Source of the DNA: Flavobacterium sp. | GTDB taxonomy: Bacteria > Bacteroidota > Bacteroidia > Flavobacteriales > Flavobacteriaceae | Direction of reading: 5' to 3' | Length of the DNA: 7,543 bases | Assembly: GCA_003449615.1 (NCBI GenBank) | Contig: DMHA01000400.1 | Coordinates: forward strand, 1-7,543 | Shown here: positions 1 through 5,720 of the stretch, piece after piece | How positions within the stretch are numbered: the stretch's first letter is position 1 | Layout: each line of letters begins with the position of its first letter | Made by a program: the position numbers and the translations under genes | Notes under the pieces: model-generated | Told to the model about the DNA's origin: nothing | The model's database searches: none | The model's input: the letters and a program-made list of their open reading frames with translations, nothing else

Positions 1-1352
1 TTGATATTTACAGAACCAAAATAAACCGCAATCACATAAAAAGTACTTTCGGCACTGCATTGAAAAATACTGCTCAACCTTCCCGTCATTGAATCGGCAC
101 CGAAAGTATTCATCGAATCTATCAAAAACCCTCGTGAACCCGCGGAACTAAAAGGTCTAAGTAAAGCCACTGGCAAAGCATCGGTAATTTCTTTACTCAC
201 GCCCATATTAGAAAAAGCAAAAGCTACCCAATTGCTAATAATTTCAAACAAACCACTGTTTCTAAATAAAGAAATAGCCACCAACATTCCCAAAACATAA
301 GGAAAAATAGTCACACCGGTTTTAACTCCATTATTGGCTCCAGCCACAAAAGATTCATAAACAGTCGTGTTGGCTTGGGTGAATTTTTTCTCTTTAATGA
401 AAGAAAAAATCAAAGTAAAAACAATAATTCCCACCAATATTAGAGCCGAAAGATTTGAGGTGAAATAGTTTTTGCCAATTAAATCCAGATGGTTTACATA
501 CATCAACAAACCAATAATGGCAGCTATTATCACCATTAAACCAATCACTAAAGAAGCACTTTTGAAATTGATTTTTTGTTTGATTCCAACAATCAAGAAA
601 GCGGCAATTGTACCAATAAAAGAGGTGATAATACAAGGCAACATCACGTCGGCGGGATTGCTTGCACCCGCAGCAGCACGATAACCAATGATAGAAGTAG
701 CGATTAAAGTCAATCCCGAAGCGTGCAGACACATAAACATAATTTGCGCATCGCTTGCCTTGTCTTTTTCAGGATTTATTTCTTGCAGACTTTCCATTGC
801 TTTTAATCCAAATGGTGTTGCTGCAGAATCTAATCCCAAGAAATTGGCAGCAAAATTTAGGGTCATATAGGAAATAGAAGGATGGTTTTTGGGAATGCTT
901 GGAAACACTTTTACGAATACCGGACTCAATACTTTTGCTAGTTTTTCGGACACTCCAGAAATGATTAGCAATTCCATCAACCCGCAGAAAAAAGCCAAAT
1001 ATGCCATAAGTGGCAAAATCAAATCGAGTAAAGTGCTTTTGCAAGTTGGCAATAACCCATCCGATTTTTGAACACCACTAAAAATTTTAACCACCTTATT
1101 TTTATACACATAAGTAGTATCTGCGTTTAGCGTATCGCGGTTGATAATAAAGGTTTTATCTTCCGATTTATTGATGCTGTCTTTTATAAAAACAGGAATC
1201 TGATCGATATATTTTTCGGAAATTAAAATAGGATCATCTTTTTTTCCGTTCAAAACATGGTCAATCGTATAACTATTTCCAGAAAATAAACTGAAAATCA
1301 CAAATACAATCGACGAAATGAAAATTACCAACCAAAATCTACTTAATACCAT
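1..1352 (-). CDS. Nucleoside-recognition (Gate) domain membrane protein, SpmA/SpmB-like fusion, 3' end outside window
   Basis: Reading the minus strand from the ATG at 1352 gives 450 uninterrupted codons that run off the left edge, so the C-terminus is missing. An N-terminal hydrophobic helix (residues 6-24) is followed by a polar segment (about 25-105) and then many membrane helices. Residues 110-260 resemble SpmA, including NFAANFLGLDSAATPFGLKA (167-186). Residues 335-450 resemble SpmB, including TIFPYVLGMLVAISLFR (348-364) and LPVALLRPFSSAGSRGF (393-409). In Bacillus, SpmA and SpmB are separate proteins involved in spore core maturation. In non-sporulating Bacteroidetes the fused form is common and is usually annotated as a 'nucleoside recognition domain' protein. 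Its transported substrate is unknown. It probably sits in the inner membrane. A TAnnTTTG box lies 42 bases upstream of the start. The family call is firm; the function is not. Confidence 0.93.
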   Translation of the reverse strand, partial: MVLSRFWLVIFISSIVFVIFSLFSGNSYTIDHVLNGKKDDPILISEKYIDQIPVFIKDSINKSEDKTFIINRDTLNADTTYVYKNKVVKIFSGVQKSDGLLPTCKSTLLDLILPLMAYLAFFCGLMELLIISGVSEKLAKVLSPVFVKVFPSIPKNHPSISYMTLNFAANFLGLDSAATPFGLKAMESLQEINPEKDKASDAQIMFMCLHASGLTLIATSIIGYRAAAGASNPADVMLPCIITSFIGTIAAFLIVGIKQKINFKSASLVIGLMVIIAAIIGLLMYVNHLDLIGKNYFTSNLSALILVGIIVFTLIFSFIKEKKFTQANTTVYESFVAGANNGVKTGVTIFPYVLGMLVAISLFRNSGLFEIISNWVAFAFSNMGVSKEITDALPVALLRPFSSAGSRGFLIDSMNTFGADSMTGRLSSIFQCSAESTFYVIAVYFGSVNI

Positions 1353-1384
1353 AATTTATAATTTTTGTAAATGTAATAAATCAA

Positions 1385-1415
1385 TTGCAATCACAAATGT
1401 AAAAATTTATTTTTG
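1385..1415 (+). promoter_or_regulatory. Distal promoter candidate for the controller/methyltransferase genes
   Basis: A TTG at 1385-1387 is followed after 20 bases by TATTTTTG at 1408-1415. This is a good fit to the Bacteroidetes promoter pattern TTG-N(about 19-21)-TAnnTTTG. It would give a leader of about 60 bases before the ATG at 1484. The box overlaps the minus-strand -7 candidate of the divergent membrane-protein gene. Confidence 0.5.
1394..1401 (-). promoter_or_regulatory. Bacteroidetes -7 promoter box for the Gate-domain membrane protein
   Basis: On the minus strand these bases read TACATTTG, a full match to the TAnnTTTG -7 consensus of Bacteroidetes. It lies 42 bases upstream of the start at 1352. 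No TTG is seen at the usual -33 spacing, so the support is the -7 box and its position only. It falls inside the plus-strand promoter candidate at 1385-1415, so divergent transcription would compete here. Confidence 0.5.
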
Positions 1416-1428
1416 TATTTATGCGTAA

Positions 1429-1470
1429 ATATTTGCATATATGACAATTTTTATATATTATTGCAAATAT
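1429..1470. promoter_or_regulatory. Inverted repeat, putative operator of the restriction-modification module
   Basis: ATATTTGCA at 1429-1437 and TGCAAATAT at 1462-1470 form a perfect 9-bp inverted repeat with a 24-base spacer. The arm centres are 33 bases apart, about three helical turns, so both would lie on the same face of the helix. The right arm ends 13 bases before the controller ATG. The arms overlap the -33-like and -7-like boxes of the proximal promoter. That arrangement is typical of autoregulated controllers of restriction-modification systems, but binding by the neighbouring protein is an inference. Confidence 0.45.
1433..1463 (+). promoter_or_regulatory. Proximal promoter candidate for the controller gene
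   Basis: A TTG at 1433-1435 is followed after 20 bases by TATTATTG at 1456-1463, which differs from TAnnTTTG at one position. Transcription would begin roughly 10-15 bases before the ATG at 1484. Both boxes are partly covered by the arms of the 9-bp inverted repeat at 1429-1470, so a protein bound there could block this promoter. It is weaker than the distal candidate in consensus match. Confidence 0.35.
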
Positions 1471-1483
1471 AAATAGATCAATT

Positions 1484-1768
1484 ATGGTTGATTGGAATGA
1501 CAAAGTCAAACGTCTTCTTAAATCGGAATTAATAAAAAGAGGTATTTCGAACACTGATTTAGCATTAATGTTGAATGAGATTGGTATTGACGAAACAAAG
1601 ACAAGTATTGACAGTAAAATTAGTCGGGGAAGTTTTAGTGCTGCATTTTTTATGCAATGTCTTTCAGTTATTGGATGTAGTAAATTTGAAATAGAAGAAT
1701 ACGAAACTAATTTATTAATAGTTGCGGAACCTAATGTTGAATATAAAAAAACAATCAATGGAAAATAA
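1484..1768 (+). CDS. DUF6471-like small helix-turn-helix protein, putative restriction-modification controller
   Basis: The gene encodes 94 aa. The pattern WNDKVKRLLKSELIKRGIS (3-21), then TDLALMLNEIGIDETKTSID (23-42), then KISRGSFSAAFFMQCLSVIG (45-64) resembles the DUF6471 family of small XRE-like DNA-binding proteins. Its place directly ahead of a cytosine methyltransferase, with an 11-base overlap to the chosen methyltransferase start at 1758, points to co-transcription and translational coupling. Controller (C) proteins of type II systems are of similar size and delay endonuclease expression, so a regulatory role is plausible. DUF6471 has no established function that I know of, and the role is an inference. 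An operator-like inverted repeat lies just upstream. Confidence 0.8.
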   Translation: MVDWNDKVKRLLKSELIKRGISNTDLALMLNEIGIDETKTSIDSKISRGSFSAAFFMQCLSVIGCSKFEIEEYETNLLIVAEPNVEYKKTINGK

Positions 1769-3119
1769 TACAGTAAAATTTATTGATTTATTTGCAGGTC
1801 TTGGTGGAATTAGGCTGGGTTTTGAAACTGCTTTTAAAGCTATTGGTGTAAATACAGAATGTGTTATGACTTCTGAGATTAAACCTTATGCGGTTAAAAC
1901 ACTAAAACATAATTTCAAAAATGATTTTTTTGCTGGAGATATTTTCCAAATTAGAAATGAATTTATTCCTGATTTTGATTTTTTATTGGGTGGATTTCCT
2001 TGTCAACCTTTCAGTGCAAGTGGAAAACGCCAAGGGTTTTTAGATACTCGAGGAACTTTGTTTTTTGAAATTGAAAGAATTTTAAGAGCAAAAAAACCGT
2101 ATGGTTTTATCTTGGAAAATGTCGAAGGACTAGTTAAACACGATTTAGAAAACAAGAATGATAAAGTGGGAAGAACGTTAGATACTATTCTAAATACTTT
2201 ACAAAATGACTTGGGATACAAAGTTTCGTGGAAAGTCTTTGACTCTATAGAATTTGGCTTACCTCAATCAAGAAAGAGAATTTTTATCGTTGGTACAAAA
2301 AACAATGCTATCGATTTAAGTGGAAATGAACCTAGATTCAAAAAATTGAACAGCGTTTTTCAAAAAGGACTAAAAACCATAGAATCCGATTTTGTCACTA
2401 AGATATTATCTCATTTTGAATTAAAAGATTTATATGGAAAATCTATAAAAGATAAAAGAGGGGGAGAAAACAACATTCACAGTTGGGATATTGGCTTGAA
2501 AGGCGAAATTTCTGACGAACAATCTGCGTTATTAAATAAATTATTTAAAGAAAGAAGAAGAAAACAATGGGCGGAGGAAATTGGCATTGATTGGATGGAC
2601 GGAATGTCTTTAACATTAAAACAAATAAATACTTTCATAAAATGTTCGGAAAATAAACTTAAAACGATGTTAGAAGACCTAACAAAAAAAGGGTATTTGA
2701 AATTTGAACATCCCAAAAAATTGGTCAAAGAACAAACAGAAAGTGGAATTAAAACTTATAGAATTTATGACGAAACTAAACCTAAAGGGTATAATATTGT
2801 TACCGGAAAATTAAGTTTTGAAATTAATAAAATTTTAGATCCGAATGATATTGCCCCAACTTTAGTGGCTACAGATGTTTCTCGATTGGCTGTTCCTGAT
2901 GGAAATGGATTAAGAAGACTAACAATTAGAGAAGGCTTACGCTTATTTGGGTATCCAGAATGGTACGAAATACCTACAAAAGAATATGATGCTTTTGATT
3001 TATTAGGAAATACTGTTGCTGTTCCTGTTGTAGAATTTGTAGCTTCAAAAATAGCTGCTGTTTATAAAGAAAACGAAATCAATTATTTGACTTTTAATAA
3101 AATTCCTGTGTGTTCTTGA
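1758..3119 (+). CDS. DNA (cytosine-5) methyltransferase of a type II restriction-modification system
   Basis: The enzyme transfers a methyl group from S-adenosylmethionine to C5 of cytosine within its recognition site, protecting host DNA from the partner nuclease. All main motifs are visible in the 453-aa product. They are motif I FIDLFAGLGG (8-17), motif IV GGFPCQPFSASGKRQGF (78-94) with catalytic Cys82, motif VI ENV (120-122), motif VIII QSRKR (170-174), motif IX RRLTIREGLRLFGYP (386-400) and motif X GNTVAVPV (417-424). About 200 residues between VIII and IX form the target-recognition region. It includes a segment at about 284-316 that looks like a winged helix. The start at 1758 was chosen because it places motif I close to the N-terminus, as usual for the family. 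An in-frame ATG at 1722 would only lengthen the overlap with the upstream gene. By analogy with the partner nuclease the target may be GGNNCC, but this cannot be read from the sequence. Confidence 0.95.
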   Translation: MENNTVKFIDLFAGLGGIRLGFETAFKAIGVNTECVMTSEIKPYAVKTLKHNFKNDFFAGDIFQIRNEFIPDFDFLLGGFPCQPFSASGKRQGFLDTRGTLFFEIERILRAKKPYGFILENVEGLVKHDLENKNDKVGRTLDTILNTLQNDLGYKVSWKVFDSIEFGLPQSRKRIFIVGTKNNAIDLSGNEPRFKKLNSVFQKGLKTIESDFVTKILSHFELKDLYGKSIKDKRGGENNIHSWDIGLKGEISDEQSALLNKLFKERRRKQWAEEIGIDWMDGMSLTLKQINTFIKCSENKLKTMLEDLTKKGYLKFEHPKKLVKEQTESGIKTYRIYDETKPKGYNIVTGKLSFEINKILDPNDIAPTLVATDVSRLAVPDGNGLRRLTIREGLRLFGYPEWYEIPTKEYDAFDLLGNTVAVPVVEFVASKIAAVYKENEINYLTFNKIPVCS

Positions 3120-3769
3120 TAATTCTTAATCACATTTTTTAACCAATGTCCATTAGTGTGTCTTGTTTGTGGATATTGGTATCGAGTTTCGTTTATTGCG
3201 GCTAAAAAATCTTCTTTAGAAGCAAATGGTTTAAATTTAGTCCTTTCAGAATACCAAGTTGATGGACGTAGATTGTAAATTACGCTCTTCTTCTCCTGAA
3301 CTTTTATAGGATATGTTCCGCTTGGACAAGCCAATTCCCAAATTTTCTTAATCCAAACATTTTTTATAGTGATGACACTTCCTTTCATCTGGTAAGCAAA
3401 AATCAAATAATCAGAATCAATTCTATAAGAACTTTCCAAAAGTGAATTACAATAGGAATCGAAGTTTGCTAAATCAAACCCAGGACCTCTATCCCAATCA
3501 AAAGACTTAACCTCTAAAAGTCCTAGTTTTTGGTTATGTTTATCTAAATGAAAATCTGGAAATGTTTGTGAGTTATTGTTTTCTTCAAATTCTATTTTTT
3601 CATTCATCATCCAAGCTTTAAGCCACTCTTGAAGCAAATTTCCAACAGTATCTTTAGTTTCTATAGAAATTGTCAAATTTTTTAATGAAAAATTTATTAC
3701 CCCTTTTTCGCCAATAATTTTATAATCATCTACAAGTTTTGAATATAATTCCTTTCCAGTTAATTTCAT
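3083..3769 (-). CDS. Type II restriction endonuclease, NgoBV-like, PD-(D/E)XK fold
   Basis: The gene encodes 228 aa and lies convergent to the methyltransferase, overlapping its 3' end by 37 bases. Residues 71-88 carry Pro71-Asp72, then 13 residues, then Glu86-Val-Lys88, a good PD-(D/E)XK metal-binding active site. The pattern as a whole resembles the NgoBV family of endonucleases, whose named member recognises GGNNCC. Features include KLTGKELYSKL at the start, GNLLQEWLKAWM (43-54), LLEVKSFDWDRGPGFD (84-99) and VIYNLRPSTWYS (163-174). That family assignment is from memory of the pattern and is less certain than the nuclease call. The start at 3769 gives the family-like N-terminus. A weak TATATTGC sequence (complement of 3787-3794) lies about 20 bases upstream, but no clear TAnnTTTG box is present. 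The catalytic residues are intact, so the enzyme is probably active and depends on the methyltransferase for host safety. Confidence 0.82.
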   Translation of the reverse strand: MKLTGKELYSKLVDDYKIIGEKGVINFSLKNLTISIETKDTVGNLLQEWLKAWMMNEKIEFEENNNSQTFPDFHLDKHNQKLGLLEVKSFDWDRGPGFDLANFDSYCNSLLESSYRIDSDYLIFAYQMKGSVITIKNVWIKKIWELACPSGTYPIKVQEKKSVIYNLRPSTWYSERTKFKPFASKEDFLAAINETRYQYPQTRHTNGHWLKNVIKNYQEHTGILLKVK

Positions 3770-3893
3770 TTGTCAGATTTTAGGATGCAATATAAGCTGA
3801 TTTTTTGATCTTGATTTTCAAAAGTCAATCAAAATCAAAAATTGAGGACTTTTTTTAATTGTAATTGATATTGAATTTTGATATTGCAATTGT

Positions 3894-4607
3894 TTAAACG
3901 TGAATAATTTCCTCTTCAACCAACAAATCTTCCCTTCGCAATCGAAGAAAAATCTGTGCCACAGCAATCGTGTCTTTCTCACAATAGGTTACAATCCGGT
4001 CAATATCTTTGTCCACATAAAAAACGTGACCTACCTGACTGCCGTCTATATCTCCTTTTGGAGAAGGGATTCCGAGGACTTTGCACATTAATTTCAAGGA
4101 AGTGTAATGTTTGTAATCGCCAAATTTCCACAATTCTAAAGTGTCTAAATGTGGAATTTCCCAAGGTTTTTTGCCAAAAAGATTCAGTTTGTTCGGGATG
4201 GCAATGTTATTAATAATCATTCGTCGAGCGATAAACGGAATATCAAATTCCTTGGCATTATGACCGCACAAAACGTGCTGCGGTTGGTTGAAATGATTGT
4301 TCAAAAGGTTGATGAAATCGTGAAGTATTTTCTTTTCTTCTCCAAAAAATGAGGTTACCCTGAAATTTCTAATGTCTCCTTTAATAGTAAAATATCCCAC
4401 AGAAATACAGACAATTTTTCCAAACTCGGCCCAGATTCCAGCTCGTTCATAAAAATCTTCCGCTGTTTGTTCTTCTTTGCGTTGGTATTGGGTTTTGTGT
4501 TCCCAAAGTGCTTTCATTTCATCATCCAAAGAATTGAAATCTTCTACTTCTGGAACAGTTTCGATATCAAGAAACAGAATGTTGTTGAGGTTGATTTTTT
4601 CTATCAT
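3894..4607 (-). CDS. Predicted PolB-like 3'-5' exonuclease (DnaQ/RNase H-like fold)
   Basis: The 237-aa product belongs to the predicted 3'-5' exonucleases related to the exonuclease domain of B-family polymerases (Pfam DNA_pol_B_exo2). The acidic motifs of DEDD nucleases are in place. Exo I is FLDIET (12-17, Asp14 and Glu16). Exo II is GHNAKEFDIPF (115-125, Asn117 and Asp122). Exo III is YCEKD (208-212, Asp212), of the YxxxD type, and Asp155 in HLDT is also conserved-looking. It has no polymerase domain, so it acts as a free-standing nuclease, presumably trimming 3' ends of DNA or RNA; the substrate is unknown. I chose ATG 4607 because MIEKINLNNILFLDIET puts Exo I near the N-terminus. An open extension to 4793 runs through a repeat element. 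No clear promoter box was found upstream. The gene shares orientation with the endonuclease but is separated by 124 bases. Confidence 0.92.
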   Translation of the reverse strand: MIEKINLNNILFLDIETVPEVEDFNSLDDEMKALWEHKTQYQRKEEQTAEDFYERAGIWAEFGKIVCISVGYFTIKGDIRNFRVTSFFGEEKKILHDFINLLNNHFNQPQHVLCGHNAKEFDIPFIARRMIINNIAIPNKLNLFGKKPWEIPHLDTLELWKFGDYKHYTSLKLMCKVLGIPSPKGDIDGSQVGHVFYVDKDIDRIVTYCEKDTIAVAQIFLRLRREDLLVEEEIIHV

Positions 4608-4685
4608 GCTTATAAAACTTAAAGAAATAAAGGGAGAATTTTGATTATATTTTGGTTCTACCCCTAACTGTGTGGGTATTTTTTT

Positions 4686-4769
4686 GCCACGAATTTGCTT
4701 CGCCTGTTCGTCCCGATAATTATCGGGACTCGAGTCACGAATGAACACGAATTTTTGTGGAATTTGTGG
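4686..4769. repeat. CACGAA-type intergenic repeat with central 20-bp palindrome
   Basis: CCACGAATT at 4688-4696 and AATTTGTGG at 4761-4769 form imperfect terminal inverted repeats (8 of 9). The CACGAA word occurs at 4689-4694, 4736-4741 and 4746-4751. In the middle, GTCCCGATAATTATCGGGAC at 4710-4729 is a perfect 20-bp palindrome, followed by the 10-bp palindrome GACTCGAGTC at 4727-4736. Similar CACGAA-rich intergenic sequences are widespread in Flavobacterium genomes, though copy number cannot be judged from one window. The palindrome looks inserted within the CACGAA array. It lies between two minus-strand units and lacks a following T tract, so a terminator role is possible but unsupported. 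Confidence 0.6.
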
Positions 4770-4803
4770 AAAAAATTTTAAAAGCGTTTGCACTAACTTG
4801 TTA

Positions 4804-5193
4804 TTATACTACTGAAATTGTATTTCCATTCGTGTCTATACAAAAATTAGTTCCTTCTAAAAAATCAAGTCCAAGAAGTCCATTATAATCAGAAAAAATT
4901 CCGTGTGCAATAAAATCGTAAACTTGAATTTCAAATTTCTCTTTTTCTATTCCTAATGATGAGAAACTATCAATTTCAAAAACTTCAGTTTCTATAATTC
5001 AGTTAGCGGTTTCTATTTCTACAGTTCCAATATTGTCTTTTAAATCATAACCAAGTAAATATAATGCGTTACTATCTATTGTTGTATTTGTTGCTCCACT
5101 GTCAAGAATCATTTTCAACTCATACTTTTTGTCAATTTCAATATTTACGAGTATTAATCCACTTTCGGGTTCTCTTTTGAACTTATAAATCAT
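4804..5193 (-). pseudogene. Retropepsin-like aspartic protease gene interrupted by an in-frame TGA
   Basis: Reading from the ATG at 5193 gives 64 codons, then TGA at 5001-4999. The same frame then continues for another 64 codons to TAA at 4806-4804. The first half carries the aspartic protease active-site motif MILDSGATNTTID (28-40, Asp31). The second half carries GLLGLDFLEG (105-114), the hydrophobic glycine motif expected near the C-terminus of single-domain retropepsins. The joined length of about 129 aa fits such proteins. No in-frame ATG follows the stop, so no restart is apparent. A single base change, for example GGA (Gly) or TGG (Trp) to TGA at codon 65, would explain it. Recent decay, a sequencing error or stop-codon readthrough are all possible. 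The start overlaps the stop of the upstream gene by one base (TAATG), so the two genes are translationally coupled. Confidence 0.82.
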
Positions 5194-5450
5194 TATTTTG
5201 TGATTCTATTAAAAATACCTGTGATTTTTCGAGTTGGTCTAAATGTTCCCGTATAAATCAATGTTATTTTGTCAAAATTAGATGTTTTGTCTCTGCCAAT
5301 ATAACAAACTTCTTTTTTGTCTTTACTGTGAAATAATGGAATTCCTGATATTACATCAAGTTTGCTCTCGTCCATATTTGGATTTCCAAGTAAAACCCAT
5401 TCATCTGGATATAGATTTTTAATTTCCGATATGTTTATTAATTGTCCCAT
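5193..5450 (-). CDS. Conserved small protein of unknown function (YPDEWVLLGNP type), partner of the aspartic protease
   Basis: The 85-aa product begins MGQLINISEIKNLYPDEWVL, continues with LGNPN, and later has FHSKDKKEVCYIGRD (40-54) and LIYTGTFRPTRK (64-75). It has no signal peptide or membrane segment and looks like a small soluble beta-rich protein. I recognise the combination of a YPDEWVLL protein followed by a retropepsin-like aspartic protease as a recurrent gene pair in Bacteroidetes and, in similar form, cyanobacteria; this is from memory. No function is known to me. The stop TAA shares its last base with the ATG of the protease gene. A perfect TAnnTTTG box lies 24 bases upstream. The protein itself appears intact even though its partner is interrupted. 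Confidence 0.75.
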   Translation of the reverse strand: MGQLINISEIKNLYPDEWVLLGNPNMDESKLDVISGIPLFHSKDKKEVCYIGRDKTSNFDKITLIYTGTFRPTRKITGIFNRITK

Positions 5451-5473
5451 TTTACTTTTGATTTTATTCAGTT

Positions 5474-5481
5474 CAAATTTA
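5474..5481 (-). promoter_or_regulatory. -7 promoter box for the small protein/aspartic protease operon
   Basis: The minus strand reads TAAATTTG, a full match to TAnnTTTG, 24 bases upstream of the start at 5450. At the usual 20-base spacing the -33 trinucleotide is TTC rather than TTG. Its position and match suggest that the two-gene unit is transcribed from here. Confidence 0.5.
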
Positions 5482-5696
5482 CAATTTATTTTAATTTAAC
5501 CGAATTTAAACTTTAGCTTTTCCGTTAATTAAATTTTTAAGTATTCTGGGCGTATTTCTGCCAACATCGTGTCTTAGTATTGAGATGGTAGAAGAAAAAA
5601 AAACCTAAACTTTCTGTTGATGACTGAATTTTAAAGTACAAACAAAACAAAATGTTACAAGAACCTTTTTTATACAACATTCCTCAATATATTCCT

Positions 5697-5704
5697 TATT
5701 TTTG
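5697..5704 (+). promoter_or_regulatory. -7 promoter box for the acyltransferase gene
   Basis: TATTTTTG fully matches TAnnTTTG and ends 16 bases before the ATG at 5721. Transcription would start only a few bases ahead of that ATG, which supports 5721 rather than the in-frame ATG at 5652 as the true start. No TTG is visible at the -33 spacing. Confidence 0.5.
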
Positions 5705-5720
5705 CAAAAAAAATTTCCAA

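Noticed and set aside
1722..1757. Upstream in-frame ATG codons for the methyltransferase at 1722 and 1734
   Set aside because: They would add residues ahead of motif I with no family support and extend the overlap with the controller gene from 11 to as much as 47 bases.
1381..1758. 125-aa open frame on the minus strand opposite the controller gene
   Set aside because: It is antisense to a recognisable protein family and its translation shows no domain; it is a shadow frame.
3811..3838. Hairpin TTGATTTT...AAAATCAA as terminator of the exonuclease gene
   Set aside because: The stem is purely AT-rich with one GC pair per arm and has no adjacent T run in the right orientation; such repeats are expected by chance here.
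3900..4352. Several short plus-strand open frames opposite the exonuclease
   Set aside because: All lie antisense to a gene with clear catalytic motifs and have no protein-like features.
4710..4729. Intrinsic terminator at the 20-bp palindrome
   Set aside because: The stem is strong, but no T tract follows on either strand; a repeat element is the better explanation.
4608..4793. N-terminal extension of the exonuclease to an ATG at 4793
   Set aside because: The added 62 codons read through the palindromic repeat element and resemble no domain. ATG 4607 places the first catalytic motif at residue 14, normal for the family.
4784..4806. Integron attC site after the protease gene
   Set aside because: The sequence TAACAAGTTAGTGC on the minus strand recalls attC cores, but it does not satisfy the GTTRRRY core and no paired inner sites were found.
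5652..5720. Upstream in-frame ATG for the acyltransferase
   Set aside because: A full -7 promoter box at 5697-5704 lies inside this stretch, and the first 23 residues are unlike the family N-terminus.
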